From contig NZ_JBFAHM010000007.1 of assembly GCF_040654195.1 (NCBI RefSeq), positions 1 to 64,000 on the forward strand: a stretch of 64,000 bases of DNA. Reading direction: 5' to 3'. The DNA is from Hamadaea sp013361475 (lineage in GTDB: Bacteria > Actinomycetota > Actinomycetes > Mycobacteriales > Micromonosporaceae). The translations under genes were made by a program, and so were the position numbers. Under the pieces are notes generated by a model that worked only from the letters and a program-made list of their open reading frames with translations, did no database searches and was not told the origin of the DNA. Numbering within the stretch: the stretch's first letter is position 1; each line of letters starts with the position of its first letter. Below are positions 1-7,402 of this stretch, piece by piece.

Positions 1-57
1 GCTGGGTTCTCGGTCGAATCTTGGCCCAAGATTCGACCGAGAACCCTGATCCAGCGC
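1..57. repeat. Family A intergenic palindrome, copy A1 (3' of the ROK gene)
   Basis: Inverted repeat around TCGAATCTTGG/CCAAGATTCGA, ending in CCTGATCCAGCGC. The left arm reads GCTGGGTTCTCGG, which lacks the ATCAG found in the right arm and in other copies. The stem TTCTCGG pairs with CCGAGAA, where copy A4 has TTCCCGG with CCGGGAA: compensated changes that point to a selected hairpin. It lies just downstream of the ROK gene and probably works as a terminator. Confidence 0.8.
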
Positions 58-73
58 GGTCCCCCGGCGGTAC

Positions 74-1234
74 TCATGACGCCTGCTCGAAGGCGATCTC
101 GCTGGCGAGCAGGGCGGCCCCGGCGACGCCGGCCCGGCTGCCCAGCTCGGACAGGACGAGGGGGAGGTTGCCGGTGGCGAGCGGCAGCGAGCGCTTGTAG
201 ACGACGCTGCGGATCTCGGCCAGCATCACGTGCCCGAGTTGGGCCAGCCCGCCGCCGATCACGATGAGCGACGGGTTCACGAAGCTCACGAGGCTCGCCA
301 GGACGGCGCCGACGCGGCGGCTCCCGTCCCGGATGAGCTGCATGCAGGCGACGTCGCCCTCGGCGGCCCCGGCCGCCACGTCGAGGGCGGTCACGACGCC
401 GTTCGCGGCGAGCCGTTCGGCGAGCGCGGGCGAAGCCCCGGAGCGAGCCGCGGCGGTCGCCTCCCGAGCCAGGGCGCCCCCGCTGAACACCGCTTCCAGG
501 CAACCGTGGTTTCCGCACGTGCACACCGGCCCGGCGGGGTCGACCTGGATGTGCCCGATGTCCCCGGCGCACCCGTCGGACCCCCGGTAGACCTCGCCGT
601 TCAGATAGATCCCGCAGCCGATGCCGGTGCCGATCTTCACGAAGAGGAAGTTGTCGACCGAGTGCGCGACACCGCCGTGGCGTTCGCCGACGGCCATGAT
701 GTTGACGTCGTTGTCCACCACCGCCGGGCAGCCGTACTCCCGGGTGAGCAGCTCGCGTACGGGATAGCGGTCCCAGCCGGGCATTATCGGCGGCGACACC
801 GGAATCCCGTCGCGGAAGCTGACCGGCCCCGGTACGCCGATCCCGATGCCGTCGAGGTGGGTGTAACTTCCCTCGGCCTTCGCCTTGGCCAGCAGCTCGG
901 TGACGCGATGCAGGATCACCTTCGGCCCGGAGCGGATGTCGGCCGGTTCGCTGTACGCCGCCACCGGCTCCAGCCGTCCGTCGGTGATCTCGACGTCGAT
1001 CGAGGTCGCGCCGAGGTCGACTCCGGCGTACCGGATCGAGGGGTTCAGCTCGACGAGGGTGGACCGTCGTCCGCCCCGGGACTGCGCCGGTCCGGCCTCG
1101 GCGATCTGACCGGCGGCGACGAGCCGATCCAACTCGGCGAGCAGGCGTGGCCGGGGAACGTCCAGCCGGGCGGCCAACTCGGCCCGGGACAACGGGCCTT
1201 CGTCGCGCAGGAGCCGCAGGAGCCTGACATGCAT
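74..1234 (-). CDS. ROK family transcriptional regulator/sugar kinase-like protein
   Basis: 386 aa. Residues 1-60 form a MarR-like winged helix (LSRAELAARLDVPRPRL) and the rest is a ROK fold: DLGATS at 73-78, DND at 174-176, GDIGH at 224-228, and a zinc set of H228, C238, C240 and C245 in CTCGNHGCLE. ROK proteins with an N-terminal HTH act as sugar-responsive repressors of the NagC/XylR type; those without it are glucokinases. The ATG at 1234 follows GAGGAG at good spacing. The sugar is unknown; a GH20 hexosaminidase lies 7 kb away, which is weak support for an amino-sugar role. Confidence 0.87.
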   Translation of the reverse strand: MHVRLLRLLRDEGPLSRAELAARLDVPRPRLLAELDRLVAAGQIAEAGPAQSRGGRRSTLVELNPSIRYAGVDLGATSIDVEITDGRLEPVAAYSEPADIRSGPKVILHRVTELLAKAKAEGSYTHLDGIGIGVPGPVSFRDGIPVSPPIMPGWDRYPVRELLTREYGCPAVVDNDVNIMAVGERHGGVAHSVDNFLFVKIGTGIGCGIYLNGEVYRGSDGCAGDIGHIQVDPAGPVCTCGNHGCLEAVFSGGALAREATAAARSGASPALAERLAANGVVTALDVAAGAAEGDVACMQLIRDGSRRVGAVLASLVSFVNPSLIVIGGGLAQLGHVMLAEIRSVVYKRSLPLATGNLPLVLSELGSRAGVAGAALLASEIAFEQAS

Positions 1235-1332
1235 GCCGTCTCTCCTCTATGGACGCATCGACGCTCGCATGTGCGTGGTGTGGCGCACACGTTACGAGCT
1301 TTCTCCGACGCTGTCCATAGTTTTGTCGGTTC

Positions 1333-1362
1333 GATCAAAAGTTCTGCCAACGTGATCAAAAG
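1333..1362. promoter_or_regulatory. Direct repeats GATCAAAAG upstream of the ROK gene
   Basis: Two exact copies of GATCAAAAG (1333-1341 and 1354-1362) start 21 bp apart, two helical turns, in the only AT-rich part of the gap 5' of the ROK gene. This layout suits a dimeric regulator, possibly autoregulation. The rest of 1235-1534 holds the 3' palindrome A2 and no gene. Confidence 0.35.
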
Positions 1363-1387
1363 CTGCTCTGGTCGCGGGCACTCAAAA

Positions 1388-1490
1388 GCGCTGGATCAGG
1401 GATCTCGGTCGAATCTCGCCGGGGAGCCTCTTGGGCGAGCCGCCAGGAGTGCAGTCCGACAAGATTCGACCCGGATCCCTGATCCAGCGC
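1388..1490. repeat. Family A palindrome, copy A2, with an inserted nested unit
   Basis: Outer arms GCGCTGGATCAGGGATC (from 1388) and GATCCCTGATCCAGCGC (to 1490) are complementary. Where other copies have a loop of a few bases, this one holds about 43 extra bases (1418-1460) that match units at 49912-49953 and 57381-57422. It follows the MauE-like gene, where it could end transcription. Confidence 0.8.
1418..1460 (+). repeat. Nested ~42-bp unit, copy 1 (in the loop of A2)
   Basis: Contains GCGAGCCGCCAGGAGTGCAG, close to the copies at 49912 and 57381, with a one-base indel near its start. This is the most diverged of the three copies. Confidence 0.6.
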
Positions 1491-1534
1491 GAACTGAAGC
1501 GCCTCAGGAAGCGAAGACCGCGGGGCCTCGAAAG

Positions 1535-2386
1535 CTAGACGGCGTACTCGGGTTGGGGGTGCGATTCGAGAGCGGCCAGCGTGCTGCCGTTGTCGTCGAC
1601 GACGGCCGCCCGGACCGCCTGCGGGTCGTACCGCAGTCGCGGGACGGCGAACACCGCCGACGCGGCCTGGCCGGCGTACCGGACGGAGTAGACCAGCACT
1701 CGCCAGTCCGCCTCGTCCCAGTGTTCGCGCACGTCCGAGGTCACGGTGCGGGCCAGGTCCCGCCACGCGCTGCTGTTGTGCAGCTGGTCCACGGTCGACT
1801 CCAACGGCACGTCGAACGCGCCGGGCGAGGCGAGAGGGTGCGACAGGCGGGCGTACAGGCGGCGCAGAGGCATCAGCCAGCGTTCGTCGAACTCCGGCGA
1901 GAAGACGACGATCGCGGCCGCTTCGACCAGCAGGAGCGCCACTCCGGCGACCGGATGATCGGCCAGCCCACTGGGCCACGTGGCGCCGGAGGCGACCGCC
2001 AGCACCGATCCGGCCAGCATCAGCCCGGCCCGGCCGAAGCTGCGGCTGTTGATCGGGATGGGCTGCGCGCTCAGGCAACCACAGGACGCCTTCGGGTCCT
2101 TGATCTTCGCGTACGCCAGATAGCCCAGGAACCCGGTGCTCAGCGCGGTCGCCGCGACCGCCTCCAGGCGTACGAGTCCGGGGAGGACGAGGGCCGCGCC
2201 CAGCACCGCTTCGACCCCGGCGAGCGTGCGATAGGCGAGCACCGCCCGATCCTCGCCGAGCAGCGGGGCCAGCGCCGTACGCCGGGCGTGCGCGGCCGCG
2301 TACCGGCTGAAAACCTTGGCTTGGGCGGACCACAGCAGGACCGCGCCGAGCAGGAGGGGTTGCAGCGATCCGATCCAGGCGATCAT
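1535..2386 (-). CDS. MauE/DoxX-like redox-associated membrane protein
   Basis: 283 aa. Transmembrane segments lie near residues 5-22, 55-72, 76-93, 118-135 and 145-163, followed by a soluble tail of about 120 residues. SCGCLS gives a CxC pair (C102, C104), as in MauE proteins, membrane components needed for disulfide-rich methylamine dehydrogenase maturation. The frame is open upstream to 2524 but that stretch overlaps the preceding gene; the ATG at 2386 has GGGGAG just upstream. It is the last gene of a cluster with a Tat protein and a 14-Cys protein, so a role in disulfide formation for the latter is a reasonable inference. Confidence 0.75.
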   Translation of the reverse strand: MIAWIGSLQPLLLGAVLLWSAQAKVFSRYAAAHARRTALAPLLGEDRAVLAYRTLAGVEAVLGAALVLPGLVRLEAVAATALSTGFLGYLAYAKIKDPKASCGCLSAQPIPINSRSFGRAGLMLAGSVLAVASGATWPSGLADHPVAGVALLLVEAAAIVVFSPEFDERWLMPLRRLYARLSHPLASPGAFDVPLESTVDQLHNSSAWRDLARTVTSDVREHWDEADWRVLVYSVRYAGQAASAVFAVPRLRYDPQAVRAAVVDDNGSTLAALESHPQPEYAV

Positions 2387-2454
2387 GACTTCTCCCCACG
2401 GGAACCGGGCAGCCGGGCGGCCGCACCCGCGCCGGACTGCCTTGTGCATACCAA

Positions 2455-3069
2455 TTAGTGGTTGTGCTCGATGGTGGAGGTGTAGAGGGTGGCGATCTCG
2501 ATCTCGTTGGTGTCGGGGATCCACGCCCCGATCACCTGAGCGTGCCGTCCTACCTGGACCATCGTCATGTCCGCGATGGCCGGGGTGCTGTTGTAGGAGG
2601 CGGCCGTGACCCCGGGCACGACGTGCCCGATGATGCGCTTGCCCCGATGGTCGAAGTGGATCTTCTTCGGAGCCAGCGCCGCGATGTGGACCTGGAGGTT
2701 CACGATGTTGACCCAGATCGCGTCGGCGGCCAGCGTGCCGTCGTTGAGCCGTACGCCACGGGCGTAGAGACCGTCACCCACCGCGACCTTGTCGAGACTG
2801 GTCGGGTGCAGTTTCCAGATGCTGGAGGCGTTCGTGACCCGGATCCGCCACAGGGTGCCGTCCGAGCCGGCCACCAGCAGCATGCCCTCGTTGATGCCGG
2901 TGACCCGGCCTTCGGCGAAGTTCGGGTCGGGCGCGCCCGGTTCCACGTCGTCGCCCTTGGCGAACGCCGCCTCGGGGGCGAGCGAGCCGAGCGCGGTCGC
3001 GCCGACGAGCGTGGCGCTGCCGAGCACGGCCGACGTGAGCAGAGACCGGCGATCCATGTTGAGAGCCAT
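2455..3069 (-). CDS. Tat-exported protein of unknown function
   Basis: 204 aa. The N-terminus MALNMDRRSLLTSAVLG has a twin-arginine pair before a hydrophobic stretch ending at AAFA, so export in folded form is likely. The mature part (NFAEGRVTGINEGMLLVAG, then repeated short beta-like segments) looks like small beta-barrel or OB-type proteins, but I do not recognise the family. The C-terminus is His-rich (EHNH). The ATG has GGGAGG upstream. It sits 13 bp after the Cys-rich gene and 68 bp before the MauE-like gene, so all three are probably one transcript. Confidence 0.72.
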   Translation of the reverse strand: MALNMDRRSLLTSAVLGSATLVGATALGSLAPEAAFAKGDDVEPGAPDPNFAEGRVTGINEGMLLVAGSDGTLWRIRVTNASSIWKLHPTSLDKVAVGDGLYARGVRLNDGTLAADAIWVNIVNLQVHIAALAPKKIHFDHRGKRIIGHVVPGVTAASYNSTPAIADMTMVQVGRHAQVIGAWIPDTNEIEIATLYTSTIEHNH

Positions 3070-3082
3070 TTGAAGTCCTCCC

Positions 3083-3493
3083 CTACACGATGTCGATGTA
3101 TGCGGGCCGCAGCCCGTAGGAGAGGCTGGAGATGGCGCTGAACGCCGCCGGCGTCAGGTCGATCAGGCGGTTGGATCCGCAGACCGATCCGCAGCAGGTG
3201 CGCTCGCCGCAGAACAGGTCGGTCTGCGGGCCGCAGTCGGCGATGGTGGTGCCGACCTTCTGACCCGTGCAGCGGTTCGTGGTGTAGTGCTTGAACCCGC
3301 AGGTGCGGCGGCTGAGGCTCTCGCCGCAGGCTTCCGGGTTCGTGATCGAGTGACAGGCGTCGGACGTGTTCGGCCAGGCGTGCTGACGGCTGCCTGAGTT
3401 ACAGGTGCCGCAGGCGCCGTGCCCCGCCGAGCCGCAGGGGCCCCAGGAACTGCCGCAGCAGAACCACGAGACCTCGCCGTAAACCCCGGCCAT
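3083..3493 (-). CDS. Small cysteine-rich protein (14 Cys)
   Basis: 136 aa with 14 cysteines at 12, 13, 20, 28, 31, 47, 56, 65, 75, 87, 95, 100, 101 and 105, including two CC pairs and CGTC. The last 30 residues have none. There is no obvious signal peptide. The spacing suggests multiple disulfides or metal binding. The MauE-type neighbour recalls methylamine dehydrogenase light chain (MauA), which has several disulfides and a tryptophan-derived cofactor, but apart from W10, W17 and W40 I see no convincing MauA match. The ATG follows AAAGGAG. It is the first gene of the three-gene cluster, with its own promoter-like sequence upstream. Confidence 0.75.
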   Translation of the reverse strand: MAGVYGEVSWFCCGSSWGPCGSAGHGACGTCNSGSRQHAWPNTSDACHSITNPEACGESLSRRTCGFKHYTTNRCTGQKVGTTIADCGPQTDLFCGERTCCGSVCGSNRLIDLTPAAFSAISSLSYGLRPAYIDIV

Positions 3494-3558
3494 GGGCTAC
3501 TCCTTTCAGGACTGGGGGTATTCCTGGGAGCGTGCGATGGCCATCGACACTTATCGCA

Positions 3559-3587
3559 ATCATGGCAATAAGATCGTTGTTAGTCAA
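3559..3587 (-). promoter_or_regulatory. Putative sigma70-type promoter of the Cys-rich/Tat/MauE cluster
   Basis: On the minus strand TTGACT (3582-3587), a 17-bp spacer and CATGAT (3559-3564) lie about 65 bp upstream of the start at 3493, in a markedly AT-rich stretch between this gene and yaaA. Confidence 0.45.
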
Positions 3588-3598
3588 TCCTTAACGAA

Positions 3599-4351
3599 TC
3601 ACAATTCACGGACGACAATGTCGAACCCCTTGGCGGCCGGCTCGACGGTGTACTTCAGCTCGCGCAACGTGCCGAGCAGCTCATCGGTCGTCTGCGGCCG
3701 CGCGCCGGACAGCAGCAGGTCGCGGACCAGCCGGCCCTTGGTCGCCTTGTTGAAATGGCTCACCACCGTGCGCTTGCCGTCGCGTTCCTGCAGCACGCGT
3801 ACCGCCACGTTCTCGCGGGGCGTCCAGGTCGCCGCGTAGGCGCCGGACCGCAGGTCCAAGACCAGCTCGTCGCGGACCTCGCGGTCCAGCGCCGGGTTCA
3901 AGGCCTTCTTCCAGTACGCCGTGAGCCCACCCACCGGCGGCAGACTGACCCCGATGGAGCAGCGGTACGGCGGGATCTCGTCGTCGAGCCGGACGACGCC
4001 CCACAGGCCGGACGAGACCAGGATCTTCCCCGTGTCCACCTCGGGCGGCAGGCTCGCCAGATCGAGGTTGTCGTAGAGCACGCCGGTGTAGACGTGCCGC
4101 GCCGGCAACGTCGACGCGGTCAGCAGACCGGCGTTGCGGGCCAGCTCGTCCCGCTGACCCTCGCTCAGCCCGAGCGTCGCCAACGCCTTGGCCTGCCCCG
4201 CCTTGCTCTTCGCCGAGCACAGCTTGACCAGCGCCTTCAGGACACGTTCCCGAGCGCGGCGCAATTGCGGCAGAAACAGCGAATCGTGGTCGACCACCGC
4301 GCCGGAGCCGGCGGCGGCCTTTCCCTCCGACGGCGGCAGCAGGATGAACAC
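3599..4351 (-). CDS. yaaA: Peroxide stress protein YaaA (DUF328)
   Basis: 250 aa, the usual family length. The opening MFILLPPSEGK and the central YTGVLYDNLDL are family signatures. Escherichia coli YaaA limits intracellular free iron during hydrogen peroxide stress. The ATG is 10 bp after the Nudix stop, so the transglycosylase-like gene, the Nudix gene and yaaA are probably co-transcribed. The iron role is transferred from the E. coli protein. Confidence 0.88.
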   Translation of the reverse strand: MFILLPPSEGKAAAGSGAVVDHDSLFLPQLRRARERVLKALVKLCSAKSKAGQAKALATLGLSEGQRDELARNAGLLTASTLPARHVYTGVLYDNLDLASLPPEVDTGKILVSSGLWGVVRLDDEIPPYRCSIGVSLPPVGGLTAYWKKALNPALDREVRDELVLDLRSGAYAATWTPRENVAVRVLQERDGKRTVVSHFNKATKGRLVRDLLLSGARPQTTDELLGTLRELKYTVEPAAKGFDIVVREL

Positions 4352-4361
4352 GCAGGTGAGC

Positions 4362-4829
4362 CTAGCTGGTCGAAGCCGCCACCCGGGCGGTCGCCTCGGT
4401 CAGGGTGCGGCGGGTCCACGGCGGGCAGGCCGGATGCGCGAGAGCCTCCTCTGTCGTCAACCACAGGATCTCGGCAACCTCCTCCGGGGAGGCGGCGTAC
4501 GGCTCGGCGCCGGGCGGGACCTCGGCGGCGAAGACCACGTTGACCACCGCGTCGCCGTCGTCGCTGACGAACAGCGAGTTGCCCACGTACGCCATCGGCA
4601 CGCCGTCGAGGTCGAGCCCGATCTCCTCGAGGACCTCCCGACGACCCGTCGCCTCCAGCACGCCAGGCAGGAACCCGTCGGTCTCGACCTTGCCGCCCGG
4701 GCCGGCGAGCGTACCCGCCGCGTGCCCCTCGTTTCCACGGCGGATGAGCAGCCAACGGCCGTCTCGGTGGAGGACGACCTCGACGTTGACCACGTACGCC
4801 GGACGCCCGGCTTGCGTCGTAGCGATCAC
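4362..4829 (-). CDS. Nudix hydrolase
   Basis: 155 aa. GPGGKVETDGFLPG followed by GRREVLEEIGLDLDG is a Nudix box with the REVxEExG core intact, but about five extra residues separate the GG part from REV and the first box Glu is not in its usual place. Such stretched boxes occur in some actinobacterial Nudix proteins. It probably cleaves a nucleoside diphosphate derivative; the substrate cannot be read from sequence. It lies between yaaA and the transglycosylase-like gene with gaps of about 10 bp. Confidence 0.85.
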   Translation of the reverse strand: MIATTQAGRPAYVVNVEVVLHRDGRWLLIRRGNEGHAAGTLAGPGGKVETDGFLPGVLEATGRREVLEEIGLDLDGVPMAYVGNSLFVSDDGDAVVNVVFAAEVPPGAEPYAASPEEVAEILWLTTEEALAHPACPPWTRRTLTEATARVAASTS

Positions 4830-4838
4830 CGCTGGAGG

Positions 4839-5828
4839 CTACAGGACGTTCAGGATCGCGGTGAGGACCTTCCGGGCGGTCGCCTCGTGCTTGGCGTACG
4901 CGTACGGATAGGCCGAGCCCTGCACGGCCTGAGCGGCGAGGGTCAGCTCCATGTTCTGCCAGCCGGAGACCTTGAGCAGGGCCTGGAAGAACTTCGTCGA
5001 GGAGTAGGCCGGGTTCATGATCTGCTTCACCGAGCCCCAGCCCATGCTGGTGCGCTGCTGGAACAGGCCGCACGAGTCGTAGTCGACCGAACTGCCCTCG
5101 TGCGGGTAGTCGAACGACTCGGGCACCGCCGAGCTGGCCTGGTTGTAGAGGTCGCTCTCCTGCATCGCGGTCATGATGCCGACCAGCAGTCCACGCTGCG
5201 GTACGCCCAGCTTCTGCCCGGTCTTGACGACCGTCAGCGCGTTGTTCATCTGCTTCTGGTCGAGGCCCGCGACCGGCTTCACTGAGGTCACGACCTTCTT
5301 CACGGTCGCCGACGGGGACGGCGACGCGCTGACGCTCACGCTCGGGGACGGGCTGGCCGACGTCGTGGTCCGGGGCGCGGAGCGGTCGGCGGCGTCGGCG
5401 ACCGCGTTACGGTCGGCGAGCTGCTGCGCGGCGTTGTCCAACTGCGTCGGCGTACCCCGTTGGCTGGCCGCGACGGAGACGCCGAGGAGCGCGATCAGCC
5501 CGAGGGCGACCACGCGGCCCGCCTTCGCCGAGCTGTGCAGTCCGCGTACGGGGGCGATGCCGGGGGTCAGCGGACCGGCCGGGGTCAGGTAGCGCTCCGC
5601 GGCCTCGGTGGCCTTCTCGGCTTTCGCGCTGGGCTTCTCGGCTTTAGCGGCGGCCTTCTGCGCGTCCTTCGCCGATTTGGCCAACCGGTGCCGGCCCGTC
5701 TCACCCTCGGGACGGTCCTCGCGAATACGGTCGAGGAAGAACGTCTGAGTGTCGGTCCAGAGGTCGGGTCGGGGCGTCTGCGTACGGGGGCTGGGTCGAC
5801 CGTCGTGGTCGTCATGCTGGGGGCGCAT
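4839..5828 (-). CDS. Membrane-anchored lytic-transglycosylase-like protein
   Basis: 329 aa. A charged cytoplasmic region (Lys/Ala/Glu-rich, about 45-80) precedes one membrane segment (about 106-122), a Ser/Pro/Thr-rich linker (150-175) and an extracellular domain from about 185. VGIMTAMQESDLYN, with E224, resembles the catalytic Glu region of lysozyme/SLT-fold muramidases, and SCGLFQQRTSMGWG fits the same fold. Role: peptidoglycan cleavage outside the membrane. A CRP-like site lies 45 bp upstream of the ATG. Activity is inferred from fold-like motifs only. Confidence 0.72.
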   Translation of the reverse strand: MRPQHDDHDGRPSPRTQTPRPDLWTDTQTFFLDRIREDRPEGETGRHRLAKSAKDAQKAAAKAEKPSAKAEKATEAAERYLTPAGPLTPGIAPVRGLHSSAKAGRVVALGLIALLGVSVAASQRGTPTQLDNAAQQLADRNAVADAADRSAPRTTTSASPSPSVSVSASPSPSATVKKVVTSVKPVAGLDQKQMNNALTVVKTGQKLGVPQRGLLVGIMTAMQESDLYNQASSAVPESFDYPHEGSSVDYDSCGLFQQRTSMGWGSVKQIMNPAYSSTKFFQALLKVSGWQNMELTLAAQAVQGSAYPYAYAKHEATARKVLTAILNVL

Positions 5829-5872
5829 TGGTCGACCTTAAGCAGGGAAAACTTGGTCGCAAACCCCTTACG

Positions 5873-5888
5873 GGTGACCTGAATCACA
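5873..5888. promoter_or_regulatory. CRP-type binding site upstream of the transglycosylase-like gene
   Basis: GGTGACCTGAATCACA matches TGTGA-N6-TCACA in 9 of 10 defined positions. On the minus strand it reads TGTGA-N6-TCACC, about 45 bp before the ATG at 5828. In mycobacteria the CRP homologue Rv3676 controls the cell-wall hydrolase gene rpfA, a comparable target. Confidence 0.5.
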
Positions 5889-6195
5889 CTGTGGCCGGTC
5901 TATCTTCGCGCGCGGGTACGCGTCGGGCGGCGCTGATTTTTCGGTCATGTCCGGCATTTCCGCTGCGCTGACCAATCTGGACCAGCTTATCGACATCACC
6001 TGATTGAGTTATGGCTCCGAGCTGGGAATTTCCTGCCACCGAGATCGGCCGACCGGGCTCGCCCGTTCGAGCCCGAATCGTCCCCTTACCACGATCGTTT
6101 ACGCCGCCGCCCTCGGTTCACCATCGGTCATCAGGCTGCCACCGAGGGCAACGCGATCCGTCCTGCCATTTGCGTGCGTCGATTATTGTGACGCA
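5889..6195. other. Gene-free divergent gap
   Basis: Region between the divergent transglycosylase-like gene and the membrane protein starting at 6196. Besides the CRP-like site at its left edge I see no supported gene; short open frames here lack ribosome binding sites and family features. Confidence 0.5.
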
Positions 6196-6963
6196 GTGAT
6201 CGACGTCGTCAGGTTGTGGCTCGGGATCTTGGTCGCGGTAGCGGTGCCGCTCGGGTTGCCCGCCCGGCGTACCAACACCGCCGTGCGATGCGTCTTCACC
6301 GCGACCTATGCCGCATATGCCATCTTCCCGGCACTCCCCCTCGGCAAGGCGTTGATCACCTGGCTCAGCGTCGTCGGCATCGGCGTCGCGGCCCAGATCA
6401 CCGTTCGCCGCCGCACCACCGCCGCGGACAAGACGCTGGACCGCGACGACCTGGCCCGGCTGGCGCACCGGATCTGGCAGGCGCACCGGCACGTCGTGTA
6501 CGCCCTCGCAGGCCTCCTCACCCTGCTACCGGTCGTCGCCGCCGTGCATTTCGGCCGGCGATCACTGGAGGTGCTGGGTCGCGTGCTGGCCGACGACCGG
6601 GTGGCGATCGTCGTCTCGGGACTGCTCCTCGCGGTGTTCACCGGCGGCGATTTCGTCGCCACAGCCGTCCGGCCGCTGATCCGCCGACTCGCCGAGCGTG
6701 GCGCGGACATCCATCAGATCGTGCCGACGAGCGCCTACATTGGCTGGATCGAAAGAACACTCGTCTTCACTTTCGTCGCCGGCGGCCACCCCGAAGCCGC
6801 GGCGCTGGCCGTCGCCGCCAAGTCGTTGACCCGGCTGCCCAACGTCGACCAGCACCCCGCCGGCTTCGGCGAATACGTTCTGGTGGGTACGCTCTCCAGC
6901 CTCCTGGTCGCCGCCCTCACGGCAGTCGTCGTACGCCTGGCTCTGGGCCTCTCGCCGGTGTAG
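6196..6963 (+). CDS. Polytopic membrane protein of unknown function
   Basis: 255 aa from a GTG at 6196 (VIDVVRLWLGILVAVAVPLG). An open frame runs further upstream to 6004, but those codons are not hydrophobic and look non-coding. About six hydrophobic segments are visible, with a charged cytoplasmic loop RRRTTAADKTLDRDDLARLA. I do not recognise a family. The next gene, a nucleotidyltransferase-like protein, starts 2 bp after the stop, so the two are surely co-transcribed. Confidence 0.62.
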   Translation: MIDVVRLWLGILVAVAVPLGLPARRTNTAVRCVFTATYAAYAIFPALPLGKALITWLSVVGIGVAAQITVRRRTTAADKTLDRDDLARLAHRIWQAHRHVVYALAGLLTLLPVVAAVHFGRRSLEVLGRVLADDRVAIVVSGLLLAVFTGGDFVATAVRPLIRRLAERGADIHQIVPTSAYIGWIERTLVFTFVAGGHPEAAALAVAAKSLTRLPNVDQHPAGFGEYVLVGTLSSLLVAALTAVVVRLALGLSPV

Positions 6964-6965
6964 CC

Positions 6966-7388
6966 ATGACCGGATTCCGCGACCATCGGTATTTCCGCGA
7001 ACTCGCGACGTTGAACCTTCCGGCGGACGACTATGCCGTGGCCGGAAGCGGTCCACTCTTCGCTCGAGGCTGGATCGACGACCCCGGGGACATCGACGTG
7101 ATCGCGCGCGGGGAAGCCTGGAAGACGGTCTGCCGGATCGGCTCGCTCAATCGCGCGCCCATCAGCGGATCCGCCCAAGTCAGCCTCTTCCACGGGCACC
7201 TGGAGTTCTTCGACGAATGGTTCCCGCCACGCTGGCGGGCCGCCGCGCTGATCGACGAAGCCGACGTCATCGACGGCATCCGCTTCATCCGGCTCGAGGT
7301 CGTCGAAGCCACCAAACGCATGCTCCGACGACCCCGAGACCTCGCCCAGCTGGCCGTGCTGGCGGCGCGCCGCCGGCCACGGCACTGA
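6966..7388 (+). CDS. Nucleotidyltransferase-fold protein
   Basis: 140 aa. AVAGSGPLFARGWIDDPGDIDVI has the GS...DxD arrangement of the polymerase-beta-like nucleotidyltransferase superfamily. The rest is short, with none of the usual accessory domains, so it may be a minimal nucleotidyltransferase or a non-catalytic relative. The ATG at 6966 is 2 bp after the stop of the membrane protein gene. It is not a classic MNT/HEPN pair, because the partner is a membrane protein. Confidence 0.65.
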   Translation: MTGFRDHRYFRELATLNLPADDYAVAGSGPLFARGWIDDPGDIDVIARGEAWKTVCRIGSLNRAPISGSAQVSLFHGHLEFFDEWFPPRWRAAALIDEADVIDGIRFIRLEVVEATKRMLRRPRDLAQLAVLAARRRPRH

Positions 7389-7402
7389 GCGGCGTCAGGG
7401 CG

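Noticed and set aside
230..2458. Long open frame opposite the ROK and MauE-like genes
   Set aside because: Composition is Arg/Gly/Pro-rich with no family features, and it runs antisense across two supported genes; a shadow of high GC coding sequence.
3083..3493. Cys-rich protein as methylamine dehydrogenase light chain (MauA)
   Set aside because: Cys spacing and Trp positions do not convincingly match MauA, and no heavy-chain gene is present; only the MauE neighbour suggests it.
5829..6003. ydaO-type (cyclic di-AMP) riboswitch before the transglycosylase-like gene
   Set aside because: I could not find the conserved core; only the CRP-like palindrome is convincing.
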